From positions 1 through 64,000 of the forward strand of contig JAFZKT010000061.1 of the NCBI GenBank assembly GCA_017553545.1: a stretch of DNA of 64,000 nucleotides, read 5' to 3'. This stretch comes from Bacteroidales bacterium. GTDB lineage: Bacteria; Bacteroidota; Bacteroidia; Bacteroidales; UBA932. Each line of letters begins with the position of its first letter. Positions within the stretch are counted from its first letter, which is position 1. Shown in pieces: positions 1-12,370 of this stretch. The notes beneath the pieces were generated by a model. The model was not told the DNA's origin. It did not search any database and was given only the letters and a program-made list of their open reading frames with translations. The position numbers were made by a program, and so were the translations under genes.

Positions 1-1
1 C

Positions 2-3113
<3,112 letters not shown>

Positions 3114-3125
3114 AAAACAGATATT

Positions 3126-4442
3126 ATGAAAGTTACCCCTAAACAGGCTGATGCCCTGAACTATCAGCTTACCATCGAGATTGCAGCCGCAGACTATGCG
3201 GAGGCGCTCCACAAGCGCCTGAACGAATACCGCCGCAAGGCCGACATTAAAGGTTTCCGTCGCGGAATGGCCCCTATGAGCCTTATCCAGCGCATGTATG
3301 GGGACCAGAGCCTCTACGAGAGCGTGAACGGTCTTGTGGCCGATTCCCTGGACAAATTCGTCAAGGATGAGAAAATCCGCATCGTGGGCGAGCCTCTGCC
3401 TTCTGAGGACCAGCCCCAGCTTTCCTGGAAGGCCGGCGAGGATTTCACCTTCAAGTTCGATATCGCCCAGACGCCGGAACTCAATTTCGAGGTGAACAAG
3501 GAAGACAAGATCGTCTATTACGACATCAACATCACCGCCGCGGAGAAGAAGGCCCAGAAAGAGCAGCTTCTCCAGCAGTACGGCTCCCTGCAGGAAGGGG
3601 AGAAGGCCGGCGAGAATGATTACATCATCGCCGACATAGCCAATGAGGGCCACAAGGCCGAGGGCGTGTATGTGAGCATTTCCCACGTGGCCGAAGAAGC
3701 CCGCGGAGCGTTCATCGGCAAGAAAGCCGGCGAAAGCTTCCAGCTGGACGTGAACGCCGCCTTCCCGAATGAGACGGACCGTGCCGCCATGCTGAAAGTG
3801 GACAAAGCCAAGCTTGGGGAGCTGGATCCTCTTTTCACCTTTACCGTGGTGAACGTGAAGACCTATGTGGCCGCTGAGGAGAACCAGGAGACCTATGATA
3901 AGATCTTCGGCCCGGGTGTTGTGAAAGATGCCGCCGGCTTTGAGGCCAAGATTGAGGAACGCGTCAAGGGCAGCCATGAGCAGGAGGCCAACTACCGTTT
4001 CGGGGCCGATGTCCGCAACTATTTCCTGAAAAAGACCAATCTGGAGCTTCCGGAAGCCTTCCTCAAGCGCTGGCTGGTCTATGCCAACGAAGGCAAGTTC
4101 AGCGCCGAAGAAGTGGAGAAGCAGTTCCCTGGCTTCATCGAGGACTTCAAGTGGCAGCTCATCCGCGGCTACATCATGCAGAAGTTCGGCCTGAAGGTCT
4201 CCCGTGAGGATATCCTGAGCGCCGCCAAGTCCTATGTGGCCTATCAGTACGCGATGTACGGCATGGCCGGCGTCCCGGAGAATCTCATCACCTCCTCCGC
4301 GGAGAATATGCTCCAGGACCAGAACCAGTACCGCCGTCTGGAGGAGCAGTGCGAGGACAACGTGGCCATCGCCCGCGTCCGTGAGGAAGTCACGCTCCAG
4401 ACCAAGAAAATCGCTATGGACAAGTTCCGTGAACTGAAATAA
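3126..4442 (+). CDS. tig: Trigger factor, ribosome-associated chaperone
   Basis: Chaperone that binds ribosomal protein uL23 at the exit tunnel and shields nascent chains. At 438 residues it has the usual family length. The ribosome-binding signature GFRRGMAP is at residues 43-50, followed by a diverged central PPIase-like domain and a helical C-terminal chaperone domain. It starts 12 bases after the phosphodiesterase and is followed one base later by clpP and then clpX, the classic tig-clpP-clpX order, which links folding to proteolysis. Confidence 0.95.
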   Translation: MKVTPKQADALNYQLTIEIAAADYAEALHKRLNEYRRKADIKGFRRGMAPMSLIQRMYGDQSLYESVNGLVADSLDKFVKDEKIRIVGEPLPSEDQPQLSWKAGEDFTFKFDIAQTPELNFEVNKEDKIVYYDINITAAEKKAQKEQLLQQYGSLQEGEKAGENDYIIADIANEGHKAEGVYVSISHVAEEARGAFIGKKAGESFQLDVNAAFPNETDRAAMLKVDKAKLGELDPLFTFTVVNVKTYVAAEENQETYDKIFGPGVVKDAAGFEAKIEERVKGSHEQEANYRFGADVRNYFLKKTNLELPEAFLKRWLVYANEGKFSAEEVEKQFPGFIEDFKWQLIRGYIMQKFGLKVSREDILSAAKSYVAYQYAMYGMAGVPENLITSSAENMLQDQNQYRRLEEQCEDNVAIARVREEVTLQTKKIAMDKFRELK

Positions 4443-4443
4443 T

Positions 4444-5112
4444 ATGAACGAATTCGAAAAATACGCCGTAAAAGGCCGGGGCATCTCCTCGATGACCCTC
4501 TCCCGCTATACCTCCGTGCTGGACGGTTACATCAACCCCACCATCACGGAAGAGCGCAAGCTGAACGTGGCACAGATGGACGTTTTCAGCCGCCTGATGA
4601 TGGACCGCATCATCTTCCTGGGCGTTCCCATCGACGACGACGTAGCCAACATCATCCAGGCGCAGCTGCTGTTCCTGGCGTCCAATGATTCAGGGGCCGA
4701 TATTACCATGTACCTGAACACCCCCGGTGGTCAGGTCACCAGCGGCCTTGGCATCTACGACACCATGCAGCTGGTGCAGCCGGACGTTGCCACCGTGTGC
4801 ACCGGCATGGCCGCTTCCATGGGTTCCGTGCTCCTGTGTGCGGGCCAGAAGGGGAAACGGTCGGCCCTGCCGCACTCCCGCGTGCTCATTCACCAGCCCC
4901 TCGGCGGCGCCCAGGGCCAGGCGACGGAAATCCTCATCGCCGCGAAGGAGATTGAGAAAACCCGCACGGAGCTGTTCAATATCATCGCCCAGCACAGTGG
5001 CCAGCCCTATGAGAAGGTGGCCAAAGACGGCGAGCGTGACTATTGGATGACGGCCCAGGAAGCCCTGGACTACGGCATGGTGGACGAAATCCTCCGCAAG
5101 CGCAATGCCTAA
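4444..5112 (+). CDS. clpP: ATP-dependent Clp protease proteolytic subunit
   Basis: Serine protease that forms the tetradecameric barrel of ClpXP. The catalytic Ser lies in GMAASMGSV (Ser125) and the His in [10 protein letters not shown] (His150), with the family spacing of 25 residues. At 222 residues it carries a slightly long N-terminal segment before the SRYTSVLDG start of the mature fold, which may be a propeptide. The stop overlaps the clpX start by 8 bases (clpX begins at 5105), so the two subunits are probably translationally coupled. Confidence 0.96.
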   Translation: MNEFEKYAVKGRGISSMTLSRYTSVLDGYINPTITEERKLNVAQMDVFSRLMMDRIIFLGVPIDDDVANIIQAQLLFLASNDSGADITMYLNTPGGQVTSGLGIYDTMQLVQPDVATVCTGMAASMGSVLLCAGQKGKRSALPHSRVLIHQPLGGAQGQATEILIAAKEIEKTRTELFNIIAQHSGQPYEKVAKDGERDYWMTAQEALDYGMVDEILRKRNA

Positions 5113-6304
5113 GAAAGAAACGCATCGCTGCATTTTCTGCGGCCGGACGGAGGCCGACGTCCCCTTTATGCTGAAGGGAAACAACGGTTACATCTGTTCG
5201 GACTGCGTGAAGTTGGCGTCGGACTATCTGAAGGAATTGGAACCTGCGAAGGGCGTGACGCCCGGGTTGGGGAAGGCTCCCAAGCCGGCGGAGATCAAGG
5301 CCTATCTGGACCAGTATGTCATCGGCCAGGACCGCGCCAAGAAAGTGCTCGCCGTGGCGGTGTACAACCACTACAAGCGCGTGCGCCACAATCTGGTGGA
5401 TTGCCCGGATGATGGCGTGGAGCTGGAGAAGAGCAATATCCTCCTCGTCGGCCCCACCGGCACCGGGAAAACCCTGCTGGCGCGCACCATAGCGCGGATG
5501 CTGGACGTGCCTTTCACCATCGTGGATGCCACGGTTCTCACGGAGGCGGGCTATGTGGGCGAAGACGTGGAGAGCATCCTCACACGGCTGCTCCAGGAGG
5601 CGGATTATGACCAGTTGAAGGCCGAGCGAGGCATCGTTTTCATCGACGAAATCGATAAGATTGCCCGCAAGAGCGACAACCCCTCCATTACCCGCGACGT
5701 TTCCGGCGAAGGCGTGCAGCAGGCGCTGCTGAAGCTGCTGGAAGGCGCCGTGGTGAACGTCCCGCCCAAGGGAGGCCGCAAGCATCCGGAGCAGGAGTTC
5801 ATCCACGTGAACACGCAGAACATCCTTTTCATCTGCGGCGGTGCGTTCGAAGGCATCGAACGGCATATCGCGCTAAGGAAGAACACGCAGATCATCGGCT
5901 TCAACGCAGAGGAAAAGCAGCGGATTTCCAAGGACAACCTCCTGGAATACGTGGATGCGATGGACCTGCGTTCCTATGGTCTCATCCCGGAGATTGTCGG
6001 CCGACTACCCGTCGTTACCTATCTGGACCAGCTGGACAGGGATTCCCTGAAACGCATTCTCACGGAGCCGAAGAACGCGCTTTTGAAACAATACGAAAAG
6101 ATGTTCGAGCTGGACAGGATGAAGTTGCAGGTGGATCCGGAGGTTCTGGATCTCATCGTGGACACTTCCATCAAGAACAAACTTGGCGCCCGCGGCCTTC
6201 GCAGCATCTGCGAGAAGATTATGGCCGATGCTCTCTTCGACGCCCCCTCATCCGGAAAGAAGACTTTCCACCTTACTGCAGAATACGCTAAAGCCAGACT
6301 ATGA
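5105..6304 (+). CDS. clpX: ATP-dependent Clp protease ATP-binding subunit
   Basis: AAA+ unfoldase that feeds substrates to ClpP. The N-terminal zinc-binding domain has Cys9, Cys12, Cys31 and Cys34 (CIFC...CSDC). Walker A GPTGTGKT lies near residue 117 and Walker B reads [10 protein letters not shown] pore-loop GYVG and the sensor/arginine region ([13 protein letters not shown]) are present. The length of 399 residues is normal. Its TGA overlaps the ATG of the following lipoprotein (ATGA). Confidence 0.97.
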   Translation: MPKKETHRCIFCGRTEADVPFMLKGNNGYICSDCVKLASDYLKELEPAKGVTPGLGKAPKPAEIKAYLDQYVIGQDRAKKVLAVAVYNHYKRVRHNLVDCPDDGVELEKSNILLVGPTGTGKTLLARTIARMLDVPFTIVDATVLTEAGYVGEDVESILTRLLQEADYDQLKAERGIVFIDEIDKIARKSDNPSITRDVSGEGVQQALLKLLEGAVVNVPPKGGRKHPEQEFIHVNTQNILFICGGAFEGIERHIALRKNTQIIGFNAEEKQRISKDNLLEYVDAMDLRSYGLIPEIVGRLPVVTYLDQLDRDSLKRILTEPKNALLKQYEKMFELDRMKLQVDPEVLDLIVDTSIKNKLGARGLRSICEKIMADALFDAPSSGKKTFHLTAEYAKARL

Positions 6305-8727
6305 AACGCTATCTGATCCTCGTTCTCGCCGTTGTCATTGCAGCGGCGGCCTGTACCCCCAAGGATAATCCCACCGAAAGTGCAAACGGCGTAACCGTAA
6401 AGGCTACCATGCCGGCGGAAAGCGCTATGCCCAGCAAACTGTGTGTCTATATCGACGGCACCTCTTATCGCAAGACGGTTTCGTACCGGGACTTGTCGCA
6501 GGACAAGGTACTCACGGCCTCCGTTGACTTGCCCGTGGGCAGTCTTGTTTCCGGTTCGCACCTCCTCGTTTATATTTTCGACGACAACGGGGAAGTGTAT
6601 TCCGGCTCGCTGGCCCTCAGCGGGGACAAGAAAACCCTGGAAGGCTATGTTGCGAAAGGCGATTATGTGGATGGCGACGGGACGGAGGCCAGGCCCTTTC
6701 TGATAGCCAATTCGCGTCAGTTGAAGAATATGATGACGCTTTATCAGAATGCTTCGGCTCCCGCAGACAAGAATGCGTTCAAGCGCTGGTTCCGCCTGCT
6801 GGAAAACGTTTCTGCAGCCGGTTTTGCCTGGGTTCCGCTCAATAATTCCGGCTCTTTCTACAAGGCCATCGACTTTGATGGCCAGGGTTATACCATTTCC
6901 GGGCTGAAGTCGGAGAATGCCACCTATGCTTCTTTCGCCGGTGTGCTTTATGGCAGTGTCCGCAATGTTTCTTTCGACGGTGCCACCATCAGCCACAGCA
7001 ACTCCAAGAAGGGCGTTGTGGCGGGATTTCTGGGCACTACGGGCCTTCCCGGCTCCTGTGAGAATGTGCATGTAACCAATTCCACCGTCTCCGGTGGTAG
7101 CTATTCCGGCGGTTTTGCCGGTCACATCCGCACGACGGGCACCATTGACGGCTGTTCCGTGGAGAATACTACGGTTTCCAGTACCAACAGCCACGTGGGC
7201 GGTTTCGCCGGTGCGTTGGACATTGCCGGGGACGACAAATACGAAGTCCCTGCCCGCCTGACCAGCTGCACCGTGAAAGATGTTACCGTAAATGAAGGGC
7301 TCACTTCCTCGAGCGATGCCGTCTATGCGGGAGGGTTCATCGGTTATAGCGCGCAAGCCGGAACGTTCCAGTACTGTTCGGTCAAGGCCATGGTTGATGC
7401 CGGGACGGTGTTCCTTGGTGGCGTCGGCGGCTTTGTAGGCGGTACTTCCTATGCCGGTTCAAATTTCAAAGACTGCTCAGTGCTCCCTGGCACCATTATC
7501 AATGCCGGCAGTACCCGTGTGGGCGGTTTTGTGGGATATTCCCAGACGGCCGACATCTATAATCTGTGCAGCGTTTCCGCCGCCGTCAGCGGCAATGCCG
7601 ACGTAGGCGGCTTCGCCGGCCTGGCCAACGGATCGGCCTCCTTCACGGACTGCACGGTGCGCGGTACCGTCACAGCCGTTCTGCGTGCGGGTGGTTTCAT
7701 CGGCAAGGGCGATAATGTCGGCTGTTATGCCTGCAGCGTCAACGAGGTCGCACTCTCCACTACGAACTCTGTGGCCGGCGGTTTCATCGGCAATGCCGGT
7801 GCCGTGGGCATTCGCTGCTGCTATGCGGTCATCGACTATTCCGGAAATGATTCGGTTGCCGGTTCCTTCATGGGTGAGAATACCTCCAACAAGGTTTCCA
7901 TCTCCTATTGTGTCGGCTGGCATGCTTCGCTTCCTTTCAGCGGTCATGCTTCCCTGGACGCGGATATTCAGCACGTTTATTCCGGCAACAGCGGTACCGT
8001 TTCCTCGCAGGCTTCCGCCGCAGGCTGGCCTGCCGCCAGCTGGGATTTCAGCGGCGCTTTCCCCACTCGGAAAGAGGGCTCGAAGACCATCAACGCCATC
8101 TTCGTGGGCGACAGCATCACCTGGCAGTGGGGACGCAGGGAAGGGGAGTATAACAAGACAAATTATCCCCTGAAGATTGCCTTTAACCCGGCCTATATGG
8201 TGGACAACGGAAGCACAGTCACCGTTTACTTCCATCCCGGCTTCTTCAGCGCCAACGGCTATATAGATAAAGGTATCAGCGGCCAGAACACCACTCAGAT
8301 GAAAGCCCGCTTCAAAAAGGACGTCCTGGATCTGAATCCTGTCGCCGTGGTCATTATGGGCGGCACCAACGACCTTGCCCAGGGCGTGACGAAGGACGCC
8401 ATAGTGGCGAACATCGCCTCCATGGCGGCCGACGCCACCGCAGCCGGCATCAAGGTGGTCCTCTGCTCGGTCACCCCGAACAACAGCACCTACAGCAAGC
8501 TGACGAACCCCAACACCAAGGGCGCGCACATCATTGAGCTGAACACGCGGCTCCAGGCCCTCTGCACCGAAAAGGGCTATTCCTGGTGCAATTACTGGAG
8601 TTCCCTGGTGGCCGACGACGGTCTCTCCCTGCATCCCAACTACTGCCTCTATGATTACCTCCATCCCGGCCCCGACGGCTACGACGTGATGGAACCCATC
8701 ATCAAAGGCATCCTGGATTCGATTTAG
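6301..8727 (+). CDS. Lipoprotein with GLUG-type repeats and C-terminal SGNH hydrolase domain
   Basis: Secreted lipoprotein of 808 residues. A signal peptide ends in the lipobox AAAC (Cys near residue 19). An N-terminal beta domain is followed at about residues 140-570 by many repeats built on GGFAG/GGFIG, the GLUG-like pattern seen in surface adhesins. The C-terminal ~210 residues form an SGNH/GDSL hydrolase: FVGDSITW (Ser near 604), GISGQNT, GGTND near 686 and [10 protein letters not shown] (Asp/His near 784-787). Such domains de-esterify glycans or lipids; the substrate here is unknown. It overlaps clpX by four bases although it has no obvious link to proteolysis. A 108-bp palindromic element begins right after its stop codon. 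Confidence 0.8.
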   Translation: MKRYLILVLAVVIAAAACTPKDNPTESANGVTVKATMPAESAMPSKLCVYIDGTSYRKTVSYRDLSQDKVLTASVDLPVGSLVSGSHLLVYIFDDNGEVYSGSLALSGDKKTLEGYVAKGDYVDGDGTEARPFLIANSRQLKNMMTLYQNASAPADKNAFKRWFRLLENVSAAGFAWVPLNNSGSFYKAIDFDGQGYTISGLKSENATYASFAGVLYGSVRNVSFDGATISHSNSKKGVVAGFLGTTGLPGSCENVHVTNSTVSGGSYSGGFAGHIRTTGTIDGCSVENTTVSSTNSHVGGFAGALDIAGDDKYEVPARLTSCTVKDVTVNEGLTSSSDAVYAGGFIGYSAQAGTFQYCSVKAMVDAGTVFLGGVGGFVGGTSYAGSNFKDCSVLPGTIINAGSTRVGGFVGYSQTADIYNLCSVSAAVSGNADVGGFAGLANGSASFTDCTVRGTVTAVLRAGGFIGKGDNVGCYACSVNEVALSTTNSVAGGFIGNAGAVGIRCCYAVIDYSGNDSVAGSFMGENTSNKVSISYCVGWHASLPFSGHASLDADIQHVYSGNSGTVSSQASAAGWPAASWDFSGAFPTRKEGSKTINAIFVGDSITWQWGRREGEYNKTNYPLKIAFNPAYMVDNGSTVTVYFHPGFFSANGYIDKGISGQNTTQMKARFKKDVLDLNPVAVVIMGGTNDLAQGVTKDAIVANIASMAADATAAGIKVVLCSVTPNNSTYSKLTNPNTKGAHIIELNTRLQALCTEKGYSWCNYWSSLVADDGLSLHPNYCLYDYLHPGPDGYDVMEPIIKGILDSI

Positions 8728-8835
8728 GCTGGAGCGTAAGTTGTTGATTTACAGCGTTTTCCTTACATTAGGGTGCACCTGGCGGTGCACCCTAATTTGT
8801 GCAACTCGTTGATGGATTGATAATTACGCTCCAGC
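8728..8835. repeat. 108-bp palindromic element, copy 1
   Basis: Starts with the first base after the preceding TAG. Perfect 12-base inverted ends (GCTGGAGCGTAA / TTACGCTCCAGC) enclose a central hairpin at 8767-8796 with a perfect 13-base stem (ATTAGGGTGCACC) and a TGGC loop. A second copy of identical length lies at 44327-44434. The hairpin could also stop transcription, but there is no clean U-tract. Confidence 0.85.
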
Positions 8836-9093
8836 GTCGCGCCTTACACTCGTCCGGGGGGGGGACAAGCCCCCCTGCGCGTGTTTCTCCCGCCACCCTC
8901 CGACAATCACTGGATTCTGGCCGTGGTGGTAAGTGCTTACTTTTGAGTATTTTATAAATAATCGATGGCACTAGATTGAACCATCGATTTTGAGTTTTGT
9001 GCTTATTATCAATAAGATATAATCACGGCTATTGGCCAGATTGCTGTTACACAGCTTCTACGATAAGCCTGCGAAAGCGCGTAAGATGTGTGT
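8836..9093. other. Gene-free stretch with minor palindromes
   Basis: No convincing coding frame. It holds a run of nine or more G residues near 8860, a small inverted repeat ATCGATGG / CCATCGAT (8961-8988), and AT-rich sequence. No RNA gene was recognised here. Confidence 0.5.
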
Positions 9094-9255
9094 AGAAGGA
9101 AGGGACTGGTGTCCGGGGGTGTATCCACCCACGGACACATATAGTTGGAGGGGCCCGTTGGATACAAGTTCCCGCGTTGCGGGGACGCAGGAGACAATGG
9201 GAGGGACGGAGCGAACAAAGTGAGCGGAGCCCCCGGACACAAGTCCCTTCCTTCT
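9094..9255. repeat. Large imperfect palindrome with 26-base arms
   Basis: Left arm 9094-9119 and right arm 9230-9255 are complementary except for one base (centre of motif GGGACTGGTGTCCGGGGG). Inside lies a second inverted pair, GTATCCA (9121-9127) and TGGATAC (9159-9165). Short frames that cross it are incidental. It may be a non-autonomous mobile element or a structured RNA; the sequence does not decide. Confidence 0.65.
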
Positions 9256-9280
9256 CACTTCGCGTATCTTGGTTTTATAT

Positions 9281-9382
9281 CAGCACGGCGGAGCGTGAAA
9301 TAATGGCGCTAATTTGGGTTGAGCCGTGCTCCAGCACGGGAGAGCGTGAATTATTGGCAATTTTTTAGGTTCAGCTGTGCTG
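9281..9382. repeat. Two tandem imperfect 51-base units
   Basis: Units 9281-9331 and 9332-9382 both begin CAGCACGG and carry GAGCGTGAA at the same offset. Each ends in a sequence complementary to its own start (GCCGTGCT, GCTGTGCTG), so each unit can fold on itself. No coding content was recognised. Confidence 0.6.
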
Positions 9383-9487
9383 ACGATACGGAAAAAGGTC
9401 GGGTTTTCCCGAGCGATTGTAAGGCCGAAGGCCGTGGGAGAGGGTTTGGGGGATTCTTCCCCAATGAATTGGCAGGTGTCCTCACGG

Positions 9488-9516
9488 AAAAAGGTCGGGT
9501 TCTTCCCGACCTTTTT
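9488..9516 (-). terminator. Bidirectional-looking terminator after tRNA-Val
   Basis: Stem AAAAAGGTCGGG / CCCGACCTTTTT with a 5-base loop, giving a U-tract on either strand. It lies just 3' of the minus-strand tRNA-Val. A half copy of the same sequence lies about 96 bases further left, near 9388. Confidence 0.8.
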
Positions 9517-9520
9517 CTTG

Positions 9521-9595
9521 TGAGGACACGCAGATTTGAACTGCGGACCTCTTGCCTGTCAAGCAAGCGCTCTAAACCAACTGAGCTATGCCCTC
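9521..9595 (-). tRNA. tRNA-Val (anticodon GAC)
   Basis: Full cloverleaf on the minus strand: a 7-bp acceptor stem with one G-U pair, D-arm GCTC...GAGC, anticodon stem CTTGC/GCAAG with loop TTGACAG (anticodon GAC), 5-base variable loop, T-arm CGCAG-TTCAAAT-CTGCG, discriminator A. CCA is not encoded. A TATCTTTG promoter element lies 10 bases upstream and a terminator follows. Confidence 0.92.
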
Positions 9596-9605
9596 AAAAG
9601 GACTG

Positions 9606-9613
9606 CAAAGATA
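9606..9613 (-). promoter_or_regulatory. -7 element (TATCTTTG) for tRNA-Val
   Basis: Matches the Bacteroidetes TAnnTTTG -7 consensus, 10 bases before the tRNA 5' end. Confidence 0.6.
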
Positions 9614-9616
9614 AGC

Positions 9617-9644
9617 AAAAAGATTTAATGTGCAAAATCTTTTT
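9617..9644. terminator. AT-rich hairpin between tRNA-Val and the TonB-domain gene
   Basis: AAAAAGATTT (9617-9626) and AAATCTTTTT (9635-9644) form a perfect 10-bp stem with a U-rich 3' side on both strands. It lies downstream of the minus-strand gene that ends at 9682, so it probably ends that operon. Confidence 0.55.
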
Positions 9645-9646
9645 GA

Positions 9647-9672
9647 GATCCTTCGCCATCGCTCAGGATGAC
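9647..9672. repeat. REP-like ATCCT...AGGAT hairpin
   Basis: GATCCTTCGCC...CTCAGGATGAC, a short hairpin of the form common as an intergenic repeat in many genomes. Only one copy is seen in this window. Confidence 0.45.
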
Positions 9673-9681
9673 AAGGCGGTA

Positions 9682-10356
9682 CTAAAATTCCGCCGTGATG
9701 GTAAAGGGCCAGCGGACGGCGGCGCCGTCCACTTTGGCGGGCTTCCATTTGGGGGCGGAGGAGACCACGCGGACGGCTTCGGCGCGCTGGGCGGGGTTGC
9801 CGCCGCTTTGCACCTGTACTTCCTGCACTTTGCCGTTACGGCCCACTACGAAGCGGACTACGACAAAGGTGGGGGAGACATCGCCCTTGACCTTCTTCAG
9901 ATGGTCCTGCACCCAGATGCGGAAGGCTTCCAGGCCTTCGTTTCCGGCTTTGCCTTTGAAGGAGGGTTTCTGCTCCAGGCGGTCGTAGAGGGAGAGGCTG
10001 TGTTCGGGGCCATCGGCCTTACGGATGAGGCGGCCGTCCTTCATCTCCAGCGTGCTGCCGCCGTAAACGGTAAAGCGGCCCAGGACGGAAAGCGTATCCC
10101 CTTTGACGATGTCCATCTGCTGGAAGCTGTGCTCCGGATGGGCGGGGTCCTTGAGGCCATAGACCAGAAGCGTGCCCGTGGCGTCCTGCAGGTAGAAACT
10201 GCCGCTGGTGGCACTGCGAACCTTGGAGACCGTCCCGCTCACAAGATAACTGGTTGTGTCCGCCGGAGAAAGTATGAGGAATTCCTTAACGCTAAGGGGC
10301 GTTTGTCCGAAGCAGATGGCCGGCACGAAGGCCAGCAAAATAAGCAACTTTTTCAT
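9682..10356 (-). CDS. Exported OB-fold protein with TonB C-terminal-like domain
   Basis: Protein of 224 residues with a cleavable signal peptide (MKKLLILLAFVPAICFGQ). The first half reads like an OB-fold (VSGTVSKVRS...GSFYLQDATGTLLVYGL), and the second half like a TonB C-terminal domain (FVVVRFVVGRNGKVQEVQVQ...VSSAPKWKPAKVDG). Function unknown, probably periplasmic. I chose the ATG at 10356; longer starts only read antisense to the neighbour. Its ATG shares one base with the stop of the upstream peptidase (TAATG), so the two are translationally coupled. Confidence 0.75.
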   Translation of the reverse strand: MKKLLILLAFVPAICFGQTPLSVKEFLILSPADTTSYLVSGTVSKVRSATSGSFYLQDATGTLLVYGLKDPAHPEHSFQQMDIVKGDTLSVLGRFTVYGGSTLEMKDGRLIRKADGPEHSLSLYDRLEQKPSFKGKAGNEGLEAFRIWVQDHLKKVKGDVSPTFVVVRFVVGRNGKVQEVQVQSGGNPAQRAEAVRVVSSAPKWKPAKVDGAAVRWPFTITAEF

Positions 10357-12350
10357 TATAGATAGTCTTCGAAATACTGCGTTACTTTGTCCATCAGATG
10401 GATGCGGCCCCGGCCGAACACATTGTGCTGCGCCACGGGGTAGGGGAAGTAGTCCACGGGAATCTCCAGGTCGATGCACGCCTGGATGAAGGAGAGGCTG
10501 TGCTCCCACACCACGGTGTCGTCCATTGCACCCTGGCAGATGAGAAGTTTCCCCTTCAGGGCCGATGCCTTCTCAATAAGGCTGGTGACGGCAAATCCGT
10601 CCGGATTGGTCTGGGGCGTATCCATGTAGCGTTCCCCGTACATCACCTCGTACCATTTCCAGTCGATGACAGGGCCGCCGGCGACGCCCACCTTGAAGAC
10701 GTCCGGGTGAGAAGTCATCAGGGAAATGGTCATAAACCCGCCGTAGCTCCAGCCGTGTACGCCGATGCGGGAGGCGTCCACGAAGCGCTGGTCCCGAAGC
10801 CAGTTCACGCCCACCATCTGATCTGCCACCTCGGCCTCTCCGCAGCGGCGGTTGATGGCTTTCTCGAATGCTGCGCCCCGGTTGGAGGTGCCGCGATTGT
10901 CCTGAATGTACACCAGGTAGCCTTTCTGGGCCATGAGCATCTCCCACATCCGGATCTGTCCCAGCCAGGTATCCTGCACCATCTGGCTGTGGGGGCCGCC
11001 GTAGACATATACGATGACGGGATATTTCTTGTTGGGGTTGAAGTCCTTGGGATAAATGAGCCGATAATAATTCTCAAACTTCCCGTCCGCGCTGGGAACG
11101 GTGCCCAGTTCCACCCGGCAGGAGGCGTATTCCGCCAGCGGATCCCGCTGGGAGCCAATCTCAAAGCGTTTTTTGCCGTCGGCGCTGCAGAGGAATACCT
11201 TTGCGGGCGTATTCAGGTTGCTCACGCGGTCCAGGAACCAGTTGCCGTCTTCGCTAAACTGGACGCGGTGCCAGCCGCGGCCCTGCGTGAGTTGCTGCGG
11301 CTTTCCCTTCTTGACGGGCCGACGGAAAAGATGGTTCTCCACCGGAGAGACTTCGGCCGAGGTATAATAAAGGTATTTGCCGTCATTGCGGACATATTCT
11401 ACGTCGGCGTCCACATCCGTGATGCGACGGATGCCTTTTGCGTCCACCAGATAGAGATTCTTGTAGCCGTCACGGTTGTCTGTCCGGTAGAAGAAGGCAT
11501 CGGCCGATCCTTTCACAAACCAGACGGGATTCTCCGGCTCCACCCAGGCGTCGTTATCTTCCGTCAGGATGGTACGAACGAAGGATCCGTCCGAAGCGCT
11601 GTACTGGTTCAGTTTCATGTGATGCTGGCTGCGGTCCAGCACCTGGGCGTAGACAAACTTGCTGTCCGGGCTCCAGGAGAGGTTGGTGATGTATCTTTCC
11701 TCGCTGAAATCCGTCACGTCCAGCCAGACGGTGGCGCCCGTCACGAAGTTATAAATCCCCACCTGCAGCAGCTCCGAAGCCATCCCGTTCATCGGGTATT
11801 TGATGAGTTTCAACTCCCCGGTACGGGTTCGGATGTTAAGGAGCGGGAAGTCCGTCACGCGGGACTGGTCTTTTTTGTAAAAGGCCACCTGCAGGCCGTC
11901 CGGTGCCCATTCCCAGCCCCTTTCAAAGCCGAATTCATTGCGCATCATGGTGCCGCCCCAGACAATGTTCCGGTCTGAAGAACGGCCGATGTAAAACTCC
12001 TCGCCGTCCTTCTGCCCCATAAAGGAATCGCCTTCCGTGCGGACGCCATAGCCGGCCGCACCGCGGTCCCAGTCATCGGCCTGAGGACGCGACCACTTGT
12101 ACGGCGTGAGGTGCGTGGGGTCCTGGACGCTGCCTTGGAAGACTCCGCCTTGTCCGTCGGCGAGCAGGAACGATTCGTTGTCCAGCCAGGTGGCGTTCAT
12201 CCGGGCATAACCGACGCCCAGGTAGATGGCCTCTTCCATGGTGAGGTCCTTCCCGGGATGACTGTCCCGGATGTCGATCACCTTGTTTTGGGCCCATGCG
12301 CTGCCGCCCAAAACCAGAGCGACAGCCAGGTAAATCAATCTTTTCATCAT
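10356..12350 (-). CDS. S9 family prolyl oligopeptidase / dipeptidyl peptidase IV-like
   Basis: Exported serine peptidase of 664 residues that would release dipeptides from peptides in the periplasm. Signal peptide (MKRLIYLAVALVLGGSAWAQ), an N-terminal beta-propeller (DPPIV_N type) to about residue 400, and a C-terminal alpha/beta hydrolase with nucleophile elbow HGWSYGG, the acid in GAMDDTVVW and the His in AQHNVFG. Slightly shorter than typical DPP IV (~720). Two adjacent ATGs (12350, 12347) could start it. A TACCTTTG promoter element lies 7 bases upstream. Confidence 0.9.
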   Translation of the reverse strand: MMKRLIYLAVALVLGGSAWAQNKVIDIRDSHPGKDLTMEEAIYLGVGYARMNATWLDNESFLLADGQGGVFQGSVQDPTHLTPYKWSRPQADDWDRGAAGYGVRTEGDSFMGQKDGEEFYIGRSSDRNIVWGGTMMRNEFGFERGWEWAPDGLQVAFYKKDQSRVTDFPLLNIRTRTGELKLIKYPMNGMASELLQVGIYNFVTGATVWLDVTDFSEERYITNLSWSPDSKFVYAQVLDRSQHHMKLNQYSASDGSFVRTILTEDNDAWVEPENPVWFVKGSADAFFYRTDNRDGYKNLYLVDAKGIRRITDVDADVEYVRNDGKYLYYTSAEVSPVENHLFRRPVKKGKPQQLTQGRGWHRVQFSEDGNWFLDRVSNLNTPAKVFLCSADGKKRFEIGSQRDPLAEYASCRVELGTVPSADGKFENYYRLIYPKDFNPNKKYPVIVYVYGGPHSQMVQDTWLGQIRMWEMLMAQKGYLVYIQDNRGTSNRGAAFEKAINRRCGEAEVADQMVGVNWLRDQRFVDASRIGVHGWSYGGFMTISLMTSHPDVFKVGVAGGPVIDWKWYEVMYGERYMDTPQTNPDGFAVTSLIEKASALKGKLLICQGAMDDTVVWEHSLSFIQACIDLEIPVDYFPYPVAQHNVFGRGRIHLMDKVTQYFEDYL

Positions 12351-12357
12351 CGTTCTA

Positions 12358-12365
12358 CAAAGGTA
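12358..12365 (-). promoter_or_regulatory. -7 element (TACCTTTG) for the S9 peptidase
   Basis: TAnnTTTG match 7 bases before the first ATG, so the transcript has almost no leader. Confidence 0.55.
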
Positions 12366-12370
12366 GCCAA

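Noticed and set aside
9009..9368. Small ORFs on both strands between 9.0 and 9.4 kb
   Set aside because: They run through the arms of a palindrome and tandem repeats, share no similarity with known proteins and lack start signals.
8728..9520. CRISPR array
   Set aside because: Repeats are palindromic and diverged, with no regular spacer spacing and no cas genes in the window.
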